Assembly (NCBI GenBank): GCA_002682825.1
Contig: NOKP01000012.1
Location: forward strand, 1,302,001 to 1,366,000
Direction of reading: 5' to 3'
Length of the DNA: 64,000 nt
Source: Neonectria sp. B-13
Taxonomy: Eukaryota > Ascomycota > Sordariomycetes > Hypocreales > Nectriaceae
Shown here: positions 14,849 to 26,015 of the stretch, piece by piece
Layout: every line of letters starts with the position of its first letter
Numbering within the stretch: position 1 is the first letter of the stretch
The notes under the pieces: model-generated
What the model saw: only the letters and a program-made list of their open reading frames with translations
Told to the model about the DNA's origin: nothing
Databases searched by the model: none
Program-made: the position numbers and the translations under genes

Positions 14849-15689
14849 TGATTAGGGTAAAGATCTTATGTATTTGTTTTAGACTTAATTTCCTTTCGTT
14901 TTAGACATCTGAGCCTTGAATTTCATAAATAATATCTTCCATGCCACGTTTGGCCTTGCGTGGCAATTACCTCTCACAAAGACATTCAGATTGCATTGAA
15001 CTTGTATTTGTACAAATGTCCAACCCAGGAAGTGGAACATTTCCAAGCGAGTGGAGTTCTGACATTTGATAGATACTCATGTTCCGCATGGATGCCCTGC
15101 CTCGTGAGGCCTCCTGTAGGTATCTATCCATTCTCGTCCAAAACTCCAAGGCTCAATTGAGAAGGACGCCACGCCTCGTATGCGTCAGCTGAAACCAACT
15201 CACCGACTCGGCGAGCCCAGCTTGTGTCTCCGTTATTGGATCGCCGTCTCAGTGGCTGCCGGGACTACCTCATGGGCGGCCGTTCTCGTGCCTGCCACTT
15301 TGTGATGATGCAGCTACGCTGGACAAATGATTCCCTCCTAGTCTCGTCATCTCGCATGCCCATCGGGGATCTGACACCTCTCGCTGGTAAGTCAGATTCG
15401 TTAGAGATGCCAGGCTAGGCAAGTCTTGACGGTTGTTGGTTATTCGTCAGAGATCGCGATTTCGACGGCAAGGGCACAAAATAGCGTTAGTGGGTGAGTT
15501 AAATGTCATGAGCGGAATCAGATCACAAGTTCCATCTGTCAACCTTGAAACCTGCCTAAGGAACGTGAGAACTGCTGAGTATGCTTCCTCTCTAACACTG
15601 ATGAAATAAAATCCGGGTGGTCAGCAATGGTTAATGTTTTTAATGTAACTGCTGTTGCTGACCCTGTTAAAGCCTCTGAGCCTTCATTC
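14849..15689. other. Intergenic stretch right of the PKS
   Basis: It holds the PKS 3' region and one copy of a dispersed repeat (14906-15023, listed separately). The remaining sequence to 15689 shows no coding frame I can support. Confidence 0.5.
14906..15023 (+). repeat. Dispersed repeat copy A
   Basis: About 118 bp that align almost without gaps with 20146-20264 in the same orientation; shared blocks include CTTGCGTGGCAATTA and AGACATTCAGATTG. Most differences are C/T or G/A transitions, as expected of old transposon pieces marked by repeat-induced point mutation. The element family is not recognised. Confidence 0.8.
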
Positions 15690-16217
15690 CTAATGCTGCC
15701 GACCCCGTTTGTTGACCTTTTCCTCAGTTGTCGATTCCGTCTTCCGCTTTCTGACCCGGGTGTTCGGTGCAGCGGGTTTCTTCGAACTTGCTGCTTGCTC
15801 ATCGCCCTCATGCCGGAGGCTAGTAGTCCCTGGTATGCAAGACGAAGTCCCGACAGCCTCGACGTCATCGAGTTCTTCATGGCTTGAATGCAGCTCAGCC
15901 AACTCCGCCCGAAGGTGGGCATGCTCTTTCTGCAACTCGTCCAGCTTCTTGCCCGCCTTCCTGAAAATAACACAGAGGTCATCAAAGTAGTCGTCGCGTT
16001 GTTTCTTCAAGGCTGAAATTTGCTCTTCGATATCGGCGCTGCATGTAGGCGTGCTAGGCTCTGATTCTCTCTCGCGTTTATCATCGTAACGCCGTTCCAA
16101 GAGTGCAAGTTGGAGAAGGAGGTCAGCCTTGGAAGTAGGTGTGCTGAACAGGAAGTCGTCTTGCTTCCGTCTCTCGGGCGTTGACGGGTTGGGACTGGCG
16201 TCTTCGGTCGCTGGCAT
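15690..16217 (-). CDS. Small coiled-coil protein, function unknown
   Basis: An intronless frame of 175 residues starting at the ATG at 16217. The N-terminus is rich in serine, threonine and proline. The middle (about residues 30-115) is charged and heptad-like with repeated leucines, a likely coiled coil. The C-terminus is basic with KKPAAPN, RKRK and NKRGRQH, which could act as a nuclear localisation signal. I do not recognise a family. Codon pattern and length favour a real gene, but this is moderate evidence only. It lies between the biosynthetic cluster and a kinase-like gene and shows no obvious link to either. Confidence 0.55.
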   Translation of the reverse strand: MPATEDASPNPSTPERRKQDDFLFSTPTSKADLLLQLALLERRYDDKRERESEPSTPTCSADIEEQISALKKQRDDYFDDLCVIFRKAGKKLDELQKEHAHLRAELAELHSSHEELDDVEAVGTSSCIPGTTSLRHEGDEQAASSKKPAAPNTRVRKRKTESTTEEKVNKRGRQH

Positions 16218-16798
16218 GATATTTAGAGTGGGTATGTTGGGATGAAAGTGTAATTGTGGTTCGGACGAGGTCGAAACAAGGCGTTGACAACAGTAGCCGT
16301 GTCATGAACGCGTCATAGAGGCAGCTTCGTCTTAGAAGGTCACGTGACCTCCCAGTTCTGATTCCTAGGCGCCAGGGAGCCTCTAGCTCTGAGGGGAGGG
16401 ACTCACTCAGCAGATTGCACAGAGACAACCTTAAAGCCAGACTGGGTGTGAAGAGCCTCAATTCTGGCTGAAGATGCAGCTGGGGCGTCTACTGACGCAT
16501 GTACTCGGCCGGAGTCCTTGTTGATGCAGCCGAGAGGGTGTTCACGAAGGAGCACGTCAGGGCCTGACTGGCCCGGAGCATGTCATCTGTATGTAGGCCA
16601 GCGGGGCGAGTGGCATTTGACTGGACCGATCTTTTAGTTCCAAGATGATGGTGTGGGAGGCTTACCAACGCATCCCATGCCGTTGGCTCTCTTCAGTCGC
16701 TCAGAGCAGCTAGATTGCGGAGGCGATAGCCTTGAGGGTTGCGTGTCACGCTCTGAAGCTCCAGAAAATATACTATTAACTATACGCTCACTGGATGG
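16218..16798. other. Intergenic, no gene seen
   Basis: This 581 bp stretch lies between two leftward genes. It should include the promoter of the coiled-coil gene and the 3' end of the kinase-like gene. No coding frame or repeat was recognised. Confidence 0.5.
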
Positions 16799-17688
16799 TT
16801 AGGTTGGCCGCCGCGGCCGCAGTTTCATACGATGCAATGCCACAATCCTCTTAGGGTTGTCTATCCCCTCGTCCTTCACCATCCGATCAAACATGGCTCG
16901 ATCTGCTATCCTGTACTCTGTCGCCGTTTCATCATCCAGTTCATCAAGAAGAATATGCGGCTCCGTCCATGAGGCTCCAAAATCCACAAGCTTTCCGTCA
17001 CGATAGTTATCCAGGCGAATATCCATATTATATATCCGCAGACTATTCAGTTTCACAATATCTTCAAGAATCCTCCGCAAGCTCTTGCCATTCACACCAG
17101 TACCCGCAGAGGCAAGGTCTTTGACAATAGCCCTTACTCGGTAACCTCCCACCGTGGACCGCTGATAGTTGTGGTCGACCTTGTCCAGCTCGAGGTTGAT
17201 GTTGCGGCTGTCAAGGATCCGTTTATCCTTTTCTCGTAGGAAGAAGAAGCCATGGCAGGGAATGACAACGTCTGGTTTCAGCTCACGCTTCTTGATGCCT
17301 TGGTGAATCCGACCGTATGCTCTGCACTCAGAATAGAACGGGTCGGTGTAGTAGGCAATCGTCTCTAGGGAAACATCGTCGCCCAAAAGGGGTTCCCAGA
17401 AGCATTCATTGCTTCGAGGATCGTAAAACTTAAACTTGAGGCCAGTGGGCCATCAGCATATGTCCTGCGCAAGCCTCGACGATTCGCGCTTACGATCTTG
17501 ATGGCATACTCTCGGTTGCGAATCTTGGCGCGAAAGACATATCCTTCGGCTGGCGTGCCTTCATCATCGCCGCCCAGTCTTTCGAACCACTGGATGTTTG
17601 AAGCGTGGTATTGGAATAGCCCGAGTTTTGGGCCGTCACACAAGGGCAGCTCCTTGCAAATGGCTTTGGGGGCGCGTTGCTTGGGCAT
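16799..17688 (-). CDS. FTA2/protein-kinase-like protein, two exons
   Basis: With the intron 17435-17493 removed the frame encodes about 276 residues from the ATG at 17688; an in-frame ATG at 17763 is possible but its extension looks unlike the family. The splice joins YAIKI to FKFYDPRS and keeps the frame. Kinase-like hallmarks are visible: a glycine-containing FERLGG start, a lysine in the YAIK position, a catalytic-loop-like MDIRLDN and VDFG in the DFG position. FWEPLL followed by YYTDPFYSECRAYGR is characteristic of the fungal FTA2 family, named for a Sim4 kinetochore subunit but including many uncharacterised kinase-like proteins. Whether this one is catalytic or kinetochore-linked is not known. 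It is head-to-head with an unrecognised gene at 18121. Confidence 0.75.
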
Positions 17689-18120
17689 GGTGAGGCATTG
17701 ACTGGAGCCGAGGGAGATGTGGCACACATGCCCCCAGTGGACGTCTTTATAACCGAGGGCCATGCTGGATGCCCAACGTTGCAGAGGCTTACAGAACAGG
17801 ACGGGAACTAGGGACTACCCGATTGGTCTGACGGGATGGCGTGGCGGGTCACGCGGCCGAGCTGGAGCCAACCAACGGGTCCTTGCTGCAGGCAAATCGC
17901 CAACATCAATATGCAAGACGCTCGTCGAGGTCTTATTTCTCAGAGAAGAGGGTGTGCTTGGGAGCCTTGGAGCGCGTGTAGCGCCTTTATATTGGCCAAA
18001 GCTATCCCTTGATTCACCCAGCCAATTTCTCCCCTCAGCTCTGTCTCATGCCACCCCGTTCCACAAGCTTCTCGCGATCCAACCATTCACCTTCCCGTCA
18101 TCCTGTCTCATATCCCAGCC
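17689..18120. promoter_or_regulatory. Divergent intergenic region
   Basis: This 432 bp stretch lies between the start codons of the kinase-like gene (leftward) and the gene at 18121 (rightward). It probably contains both promoters. No specific site was recognised. Confidence 0.45.
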
Positions 18121-19415
18121 ATGCCCAAGACTCCTCCAGCCACGTCACTGTTGGAATTCCTCACCCATCCAAACCCGACTGTCTCTCATCTGACACCAAG
18201 GAGCAAGACAAACACTCGCCATGGCAAGTGGTATCGTCCAAAGCAGGTCAAGAAGTGGGAGGATTTCTATGACTTTGACGTGCTCAAGTCTTCGTTCCGG
18301 GGCCGTTTGATTCAAGCAGCCAGACAGGGTGGCAGAGAGCTTCCCAGTTATCCCTACGTGCATCCACAGGTCGATCTTACTATACGAGAGGAGGAAGACA
18401 CCAAGAGCTTGTTCGACAAGTGGAACAAGTCAATCGTCACAGCCGCCCTGGACTCTATCCATGGCGAGTTTCACCCAGCCATGTGGAGCAAGGGAAACCT
18501 TTCGCCCGGCAACGAGGAGTCGACGCCGCCGTCAACGGCAGAAAGGAAGCGCAAGCAGCCTCCGCGCGAAAGCTCTGCCCCGGCCAAACGGCCAAAGAGG
18601 CAGTCAGTCCGCGGGCTGAGACATGATTCCGGTTCGACGGCTTGGGACTCGCGACCGGCCGGCGCCGACCCTGATGGTGCCTCCTGCCGCCGAGAAAGGT
18701 TCCCCAAGGAGTACAAGCCCTCTGGGAAGTGGAAGAGCGAGCAGGTGTTTGAAAGCGAGCTCATCAACGAGGCGGGCGAGTGGGAAAGAGGTCAGACAAC
18801 CGCCAACCTAGCGTGGCCTATCAGACAAGCATTCACCTACTGCATTCAGAGCCTGTGTCGGTACGGGTGCATTCTTACGTGCCACGAAGCTTTCATCTTT
18901 CGAATTAAACCTCTAGGTAACGAGCCTGGTGAGTAGATCATTAGTTATCTTGGGAGCTCTCAGTTCATTTGCTTACTCATACAGCTAACGGCTCCCACGA
19001 CCCTGAGCTGTTGCGGAAGCGACTCATGGCCAACGGGATGATGGAATACATCTCCATTCCCTGGGAAAGCCACCGCCGAGGAGACGTGGAGAATCATGAC
19101 AGTTGGACCATCAACCTCGCGCTCTGGTTCGTTCACATCTTGGCAGGGAATAACTATGAAGCTGCCTGGAAATACGGCCCCCTAAAATATGAGGACTTGG
19201 TTGCGTCGGGGACAACGGATGAGTTGACATGCCAGGCTGATGACGAGCCGACCGAGGGCGACGAGGGGTTCAGTGACTCGAGCGAGTCTGACAGGACTGT
19301 GCCGTTTGACGAAAGCCTCTTTACTTCTTTGAAGAAGCGGAAGAGGAATTCCGACGCAGAGGTGGACCAGGGATTCAACCTCTCATTTACAAAGCGTCAG
19401 TTTGTGGAGGCATAA
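18121..19415 (+). CDS. Hypothetical fungal protein, two exons
   Basis: About 412 residues after removing the intron 18929-18984. The N-terminal 110 residues contain tryptophan/tyrosine-rich motifs (GKWYRPKQ, KKWEDFYDFDV). A basic, proline-rich linker (about residues 140-165) has KRPKRQ, a possible nuclear signal. The second half contains a hydrophobic segment RYGCILTCHEAFIFRI and, in exon 2, a WTINLALWFVH segment, ending in an acidic tail and KKRKR. I do not recognise a named domain. The CHEAFIFRI-type segment resembles large uncharacterised ascomycete families, recalled only by pattern. Its head-to-head position with the FTA2/kinase-like gene may mean the two are functionally linked. Confidence 0.65.
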
Positions 19416-19589
19416 GCTGCTAGGACGTGTGGGAGTATCGTGGACTTCAGCATGCATACATCGGCCTTGTCAGCAGAAGACGTTGTATCACCCTTGACTG
19501 AAATGGAAAAAAAAGGTAGGCCAGTACAATTATTAGTAAGAAAAAACAGTAGCCGCCTGATTCCTGAGCCTTATGACCCAGTAGCTCAG

Positions 19590-20143
19590 TGTGACGGTCG
19601 GGTCTAACCTAGGGGTCTAGGGTAGGTCCAAGGCATGTGGTTTGATGATCGAGTGGATCAGGACGTCGTAGTGAGCAATGTAGGTCACGATGGTAATGTG
19701 CAAAGGTAAGTTATTGTGTAACCAAGTAATAGTGTTGATAGCTAAGGAGCTTAAGGCTCTAGTCTAATGTGCTAAGTGAATGTGTATATATACGGTAGTG
19801 GCTGTGTGGTCTTAGTGGTCCTATGGCAAGGCTTACTGGTGATACTGAAGGTATTACTGGTGAGAGTTGTGGATGGGTCAATGAGGATGGTTTGGGCTGT
19901 ATAGCAGGTTGAATCAATTGGAAATAGGAAAAGTAGGGGCATTATGGTTCTGCCAGTTGTGACTGCCTGGTCTTAATCTAGGCTATAACTGTAAGGAGAT
20001 GCGCAAGAGGCCGGCCAGGGGCCGAGCGCTCGGCGCTCTGCCTTATAACCAGTTTTGTGGCGCGATTCGGGTAACACTAGCTTACTTGAATTGGTTGATC
20101 TTTTGGTCTATTGAAGGTTGGGTACGTCACCCCAACTCTTACA
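19590..20143. repeat. Possible solo LTR remnant
   Basis: Begins TGTGACGGTCGGG and ends CCCCAACTCTTACA, i.e. TG...CA termini that are partly inverted copies of each other. It has a TATATATA-like box near 19790 and no open frame. No clear target-site duplication was found, so this is a tentative reading. It abuts repeat copy B. Confidence 0.35.
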
Positions 20144-20145
20144 AT

Positions 20146-20264
20146 CAATCTAAGCCTTATATTTTATAAAAATTAACTTCTATGACACATTTGGTCTTGC
20201 GTGGCAATTAGCTCTTGCGAAGACATTCAGATTGTAATAAACTTGTATTTATACACATGTCCAA
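20146..20264 (+). repeat. Dispersed repeat copy B
   Basis: About 119 bp matching 14906-15023. This copy is more AT-rich, with T or A where copy A has C or G at most differing sites, consistent with stronger point-mutation decay. Confidence 0.8.
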
Positions 20265-20895
20265 TTTAAGCACATAAACAACATGGTTTCGGTTAATTCT
20301 CATAATACCAGGTGAAAGCAGTTGCTAGAGGACCCAGGCTTGCTCTCACTAGTAGTAAAGTCAAGCTCATAGTAGCAGGGATTATTTACTATTTTTTGGG
20401 CCTTATATAACACTTGCGACAAAGAGCTGTCGCCCATCTTTCATGAGCGACTTCAATACCTCGGTCTTAGCGCTGTGCTCATGCCTGACTAATTGGTGGC
20501 TACCTAGTTACAAGGGCTGGTGAGCTAAATATGCAGATGGCTTTCGCACTTATGCCTTGACCTCCTGATCACTGATCAACTTACCCTGTATGATGTTAAA
20601 GTATAACCTTGGTAGACGAATTTGTTAACATATCCTACGCAACTAGCCTGAACTGCCTTCATAGTCTACTTCCCAACCAGGATTTCCTCAATAGTACTCC
20701 TAGTCATTATGATGGTACCCGTATGCCCAAACGGCATCATTTGTCGCCTGTGGAACTTGGGCCATTGTGATTCGCGCATGCAGCCAGCCCCGCGCTTCTT
20801 CCTCAGCCGAAAGCTGGACGTAGCAAATCACTCAACGCGTACGTGCGTGCTTGCTTGCTTCTAAGAGACCAAGACGCACACGTGTTGCATCTACT

Positions 20896-22804
20896 ATGGA
20901 CCTTACTGACTTTGAACGGAGTGGCGCTCCTGGCGCATCAACACTCCGAAACATCGAGGACAATGACCAAGTGGCCAGGCTGCGAGGCCAGGACATTGAC
21001 GCTTCAACACCGCTGTGGCAGCACGACAAGGCCTGGATCCGCCGTCCAGCCCGGCTCGCACGCGCAGCATGGCAGTCGCAGTTTCTGTCGCGGCTCAGCT
21101 TCATCACGAGCCACTACACCTACTTCATTGTCGTCTGCCTGGTGTCGTCGCTCATCTTCTGGGGCTCGTCACGCGCCATCAGCTACGTCGACAGCTTGTT
21201 CCTGGTCGTCTCTGCCATGACGGCGACCGGCCTTGTAACGGTTAACCTGAGCCAGGCGACGATGGGGCAGCAGGTTATCCTCTTCTTGCTGATCATCTTT
21301 GGCAGCCGGATCTGGATCTCAATCTGCATCGTGCACTCCCGCAAGCGGAGATTCCACAAGCGCTTCCAGGACATAGTCCGCGAGGCGCGCTCGAGGAGGA
21401 GAAGGGGGAGTCCTTCGCCGCCAACGATCTGCAGGAGTCCTTCGCTGTCAACGATCCGCAGGACGCCTTCCCCATCGCCCCGTCCCGAAGTAGAGGCCAC
21501 GGGAAGCGCTCGAAACCAGAAAAAGGTCGACGAGCTTCCCTATCTCTCCTATACCCCCAGCATTGGCCGGAATGCCCCCATCGCAAGCCTTACCAGCGAG
21601 CAACGTGATGAGCTAGGCGGCATCGAGTATCGCGCTCTCAAGCTGCTTCTCGTCCTATTGTCGCTGTACTTCGTCCTATGGCAGCTCCTAGGCTGCATCG
21701 CCCTCGGCGCCTGGAACAGCAACAACAAGCCCGCCTTGGATAACAGCTCCAAGCCCTGGTGGTTGGGCATCTTCAATGGCGTATCAGCCTTTAACAACTC
21801 GGGCATGTCTCTACTGGACGCCAGCATGGTCCCCTTCCAGCGCTCGTACTTTGTACTCATCACCATGGGTCTGATGATCCTTGCCGGGCACACGGCACTT
21901 CCCATCTTGTTGAGATTCATCATCTGGTCTCAGCTAAGGATGATGAGAAGGACAAGGAGCCACTTAGCAGAATCATTACACTTCCTCTTGGACCATCCCC
22001 GGCGCATGTATATTTATCTCTGGCCGCGCAGCACAACCCGGTGGCTTCTATTCATGCTCATCTTGCTCAACTCGATCAACTGGGTCGGCTTCGTGCTCTT
22101 CAGCCTCGGCAACCCTGACATCGAGAGCATCCCGACCGAACCGCGCGTTCTTGACGGTCTGTTCCAAGCCTTGTGTAAGTCTACTGAACCCAGCTGCCCT
22201 TCCTGCTTGAGTACTAACCACCCTCTCCTCATGGATGGTAGCCATGCGCTTCGGAGGCTTCCACATCACCAACATCTCCAACCTCCACATCGGCCTACAA
22301 GTCATGTATGCAATCACAATGTCCATCCCCGCCCATCTGATCAAAACCACATTATGGCGCTCGCGCGTCTACGAAGACCGATCCCTCGGTATCTTCAAAC
22401 TCAAAGACGATCAAGACCGCCCGTGGAACGAGAGCGAAAACCCCATCATCCGCCAGTTCCGAGACTTCTGCCGACATATGTACCGGCAGTCTGCACGGCA
22501 CGACACCTGGGCGCCGATGCTCGCCGTTCTCCTGATCACGACCATCGAGTCGGGCCAATTCCGCCGGAACCCGATCCACTACTCCGTCTTCAACATCATG
22601 TTCGAGGTCGCGTCTGCGTACGGCTGCGTTGGCGTCAGCGTGGGGCTGCCAGACGCGGATTGTTCATTCAGCGGCGGGTGGCATGCCGCGAGCAAGGTGA
22701 TCCTTTGCGCCGTAATGCTGCGAGGGAGACATCGCGGCCTTCCGGAGGCGATTGACCAAGCTGTTTGGCTGCCGGGTGAAGCGCCGAGCCTCAGCAGTGA
22801 CTGA
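20896..22804 (+). CDS. TrkH-type potassium transporter, two exons
   Basis: Encodes about 613 residues from the first ATG, with one intron at 22175-22241. Pore-loop motifs of the Trk/Ktr fold can be followed in order: MTATGLVTVNL, FNGVSAFNNSGMSLLD, MRFGGFHITNIS after the splice, and YGCVGVSVGLP. Multiple hydrophobic helices flank them. The family imports potassium across the plasma membrane, often coupled to the proton gradient. Between the first and second pore units lies a basic, serine/proline-rich cytosolic loop that contains an imperfect 27-bp coding minisatellite (21409-21480). The C-terminus is short compared with yeast Trk1. No neighbour suggests a specialised role. Confidence 0.88.
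21409..21480 (+). repeat. Coding minisatellite in the TrkH loop
   Basis: Two 27-bp units and a partial third, encoding RSPSPPTIC, RSPSLSTIR and RTPSPSPRP. They place repeated Arg-Ser/Thr-Pro motifs, possible kinase sites, in the cytosolic loop. Confidence 0.8.
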
Positions 22805-23127
22805 CTCGCAGGTGGGGAGGACCAGAGCGTGTGATTAAGCTCAACTTCGGTTTGATACGCAAGACAACTTAGCAATATCAACATGCAAGTAGAGGGAGGC
22901 AGTGGGTCAGGCGGTGACGGCCGTGAGGCTCCGAGGTGTGACGATAGAGGGTTTTGATCAGCTGTAGGCGGGCTCCGACTGCTTGAGTTGTCTGAAGTTT
23001 CCGGTACTGGTGCCAAAGTATTTTCTAGAATAATCGTGCCTATGTGTGATGTGTTCTCGTGTAGACCCCTGTCTCCCGCTTCTCATATCCGCCACTTTCT
23101 ACAGTCCACGTCAAATCCCAGGCTCAG
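22805..23127. other. Convergent intergenic stretch
   Basis: 323 bp between the stop codons of the TrkH gene and the NACHT gene. No feature recognised. Confidence 0.5.
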
Positions 23128-26015
23128 TTAGTTAGAAACCATGCTCCAGAAATGTCTCGGAGCAGAAAGCCAAGAGCTCCCGTTTGGCCGCTTCCGTGCC
23201 TGGGCCTCGGCCATCAAGCTTTGCAGATGCAGAGCCTTGTCCCTCCCAAACAGCTTGTCCAGGATCCCGGCCGCCTCCATCGACGCATCACTGTCATCGA
23301 GCCAGCACTCCGGGTCTGCGCCATGCTGACAGAGCAGCTCGCTTGCCTGGTACCATGCCTCCCTCATCGGCCCGGTGTCCTCGCCTCTCGTGGTGCTCTC
23401 ATAGCACGACAGGAGGAACAGCGCCCAGACCGTTCGGCCATCGTTGAGATGCACCTTTTGGTTTACCCTGGCGCCATTCTCTAGCAGCAGGCGAACCATG
23501 TTGACGTCGATGCTGGGATCGTCCCTCTGGGAATGATACGGCATGCTGACGGCCGTCACTCGCCTCGGACGGAGTGCGTAGTCCAACAGGGGTCGTCCGG
23601 GCTTCTGCAGCCGTTTCGAGTCGGCCGCGAGCTTTGCCCGCACGTACTTGACCAGACGGGCCTGGACGGTTAGCGCCATGAAGTTGCAGTTGCCACCTTC
23701 GCGGTACTCTTCATACCCGCGGGCTCTCGGCAGATCTCTTGCATGAGTCCAGTGCCTGTTGCGCAGGGATCGCGCGTGTTCGCAGTTCACCCGATCCAGT
23801 TCGTCCAGCACGTCGGCCACGGGGGACTGGGCCGTGTCTGGCGCCTGGCTTCGCTTCTCGGCCTCGTGGGCGTAGTAGAGAAGTTCGTCTGTGAGCCCGA
23901 TGATCCTGTTGATGGAGGACTTGCGACGGAAATCTTCCTTTGGCACGCTCTTGAGCATGAAGAGTGTCATTTTGCAGAGTGACACGAGGGGGTCGAAGCC
24001 TGACTGGGGAGCCACCATTTCCACCAGCCGCTGGTGGTAGCAGTCCTGCAAGAAATCGCGCACGGTGCGATGGAGGAAGTCGACAGGCTTCCCGAGGAAG
24101 ATGGGGTGAGACATGTCGTTGACAATAAGGAGGTCACCGCATCGGTTTTGGATCCGGCTTTTCCACTGCTCCTCGGCCTCTGACACCTCATGCTCGTTGG
24201 CCGGTAATATGGGCGCTTTCACGGCATAATCAGAGTCGCGAGTCTCTCGTTCAAGCAACGAAAAGGCGAATAGCGGTAGAGGCTGAACCTCCTCCGTCGT
24301 GATCAAGAAGATCTGCGCCATCTCTACCCGAAAGACAGGTTTGATGCCCTCGATGATGTGCTCAAAGTAAGCCTCCAAGTCTGGCGGAAACAGCCGGAGA
24401 ATCCTCTGCAGCGTGGAGAAGCCCTCGCTCCTGTTCACCGCGTGCACCAGGTCGCGAGTGACGAGGAACACCCACAGCCACACTCCCTGCGACTGCTGGG
24501 CGATCTGTGCCATGAGTTCCTCGCATCCAGGTTGCGAGGCGCCCAAGGCCTTGAACTTTTCGTTCAACTGCAGCCTCTGACGGACATGGGTCTTCATATC
24601 CTCACTTGTAAAGTCCTGGACGGCCAGAGAATAGGCGCTCTGCTGGAAGGGCTTAAAGATTTCCCGGGGTCGGCTCGAAGCACATATCTTGATGTCCGCC
24701 AACTTGGACTCGGAAAAGAACGACAGGAAGTTGACAACGTCTTCTTCCTCGCCATCGTACTCGTCAAGACCGTCGATAAAAAAGCAGAAATTAGTGGACA
24801 GGCCGCTGTGTTTCGCAAGGGCTTCAAAGGCCCTCTTCAGCTCGTCAATTTCCCATCTTTCGTGATCCAAACGGTCGTCTGAGCATACGTGTGGGATCAG
24901 GGTAGGGGCCCGTCTCAGGATCTGGTACAGCAGGGACTGCAGCAGTCCGACCTGGGACTTTTGCATCTCAAACCCTTGGTTCCAGAAGTAGTAGCTCGCC
25001 GTGTAGAGCTGAGCAGAGCCCGCCCACTCCTGCAAGGCCCTAGCCGTGTGTGCATGTTCGGCCGCGAACTTCATCAGTGTCGACTTGCCGCTGCCCGCCT
25101 AGCATATACACCGTCAGCATTTTGTATAGCACAGGTAGCGGCATGGCATACTTTACCGCTAATCCAGTAGATGCCATCTCCGCCCTCGAGCCATTCTAGA
25201 AAGTTTGTCCTTGTTGGGTCGAACAGCCAGGCGTTTGTAAACTGGTCCGCATCTGTTATCTGTGACCATCGTCGTCGTAGCTCTGGGAAGTACAGGCTCC
25301 TGATGACCCTGGACTGCCTTCGACAAGTGATTCGTTCTTTTCCAACAGGTCGAGGTGCTCCTTCAAGGCTGTCAGTTGCCCACCTTGCGCCTCTCGGTTC
25401 TCGGCAGCTAGGCGCAGAATGTCTTTCTGAATGCCATCCAGCTTGGAGTCGTAGTTGATTCCCAGCTGCCTTTGCGATTCTTGAAGAGCATTGAGATCAG
25501 ACAGGATCTCCGAGCCCCGTTCCCTGCCACCAGTCAGTGAGTGATGGGCACTGTTTGCTAGCTTTGGTCACCAACCTATCCAGAATCATCTGCACGTTGC
25601 CTCTTATCCTGACGTCCAATTTCTCGATACGACGGCGCAGATCATCGATGTCCTTTCCTTTCCTCAGCACACGCAATGCGATGCGGCTGTTTTCTATCGT
25701 CCTAAATCTGGCACCGTCTCTGATCTTGAGCTTCTGGACCATGTCGCCAAGTTCACCCGCCAATCTGTCGCACTCGGTCGCCATGGCCATAATGTGTCGT
25801 TCTCCATGAGATAGCTGACGTCCGGGTAATCCCTGGATGGCTCTGAGATTGGAATGCCGGACATCTTCCAAGCACAGCTCGATCTCATGTACCTCGGGAA
25901 GCGTGTCGTGAATCGAGTCTCGAGCCGACTTGACAGCCGAGACGAGCTTGAGGCTGAAGTCGACGAATGCCACAATGCTTGAGACAAGACCAATGATCTC
26001 AAATGCCTCAGCCAT
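23128..26015 (-). CDS. STAND/NLR-like protein with NACHT domain, four exons
   Basis: About 911 residues from the ATG at 26015 with introns 25524-25575, 25337-25383 and 25099-25151; the joined frame stays open. The N-terminus (MAEAFEIIGLVSSIVAFVDF) is the hydrophobic-helix STAND start common in fungi, followed by a charged coiled-coil stretch. A SLYFPELRRRW linker precedes the NACHT NTPase, whose P-loop GKAGSGKST spans the exon 3-4 junction; Walker B is FFIDGLDEYDG, with a CASSRP sensor motif after it. The C-terminus has an ankyrin-like NMVRLLLENGARVN segment. Such proteins are intracellular sensors that oligomerise on ligand recognition and often act in heterokaryon incompatibility. The 47-bp middle intron is the least certain; without it the frame breaks. 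Confidence 0.85.

Larger units (their letters stand above)
19416..20895. other. Gene-poor stretch with repeat and LTR-like sequence
   Basis: A 1480 bp interval without a supported gene. It contains an LTR-like block (19590-20143) directly followed by the second copy of a dispersed repeat (20146-20264). The last 600 bp before the TrkH start show nothing recognisable. Confidence 0.55.
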
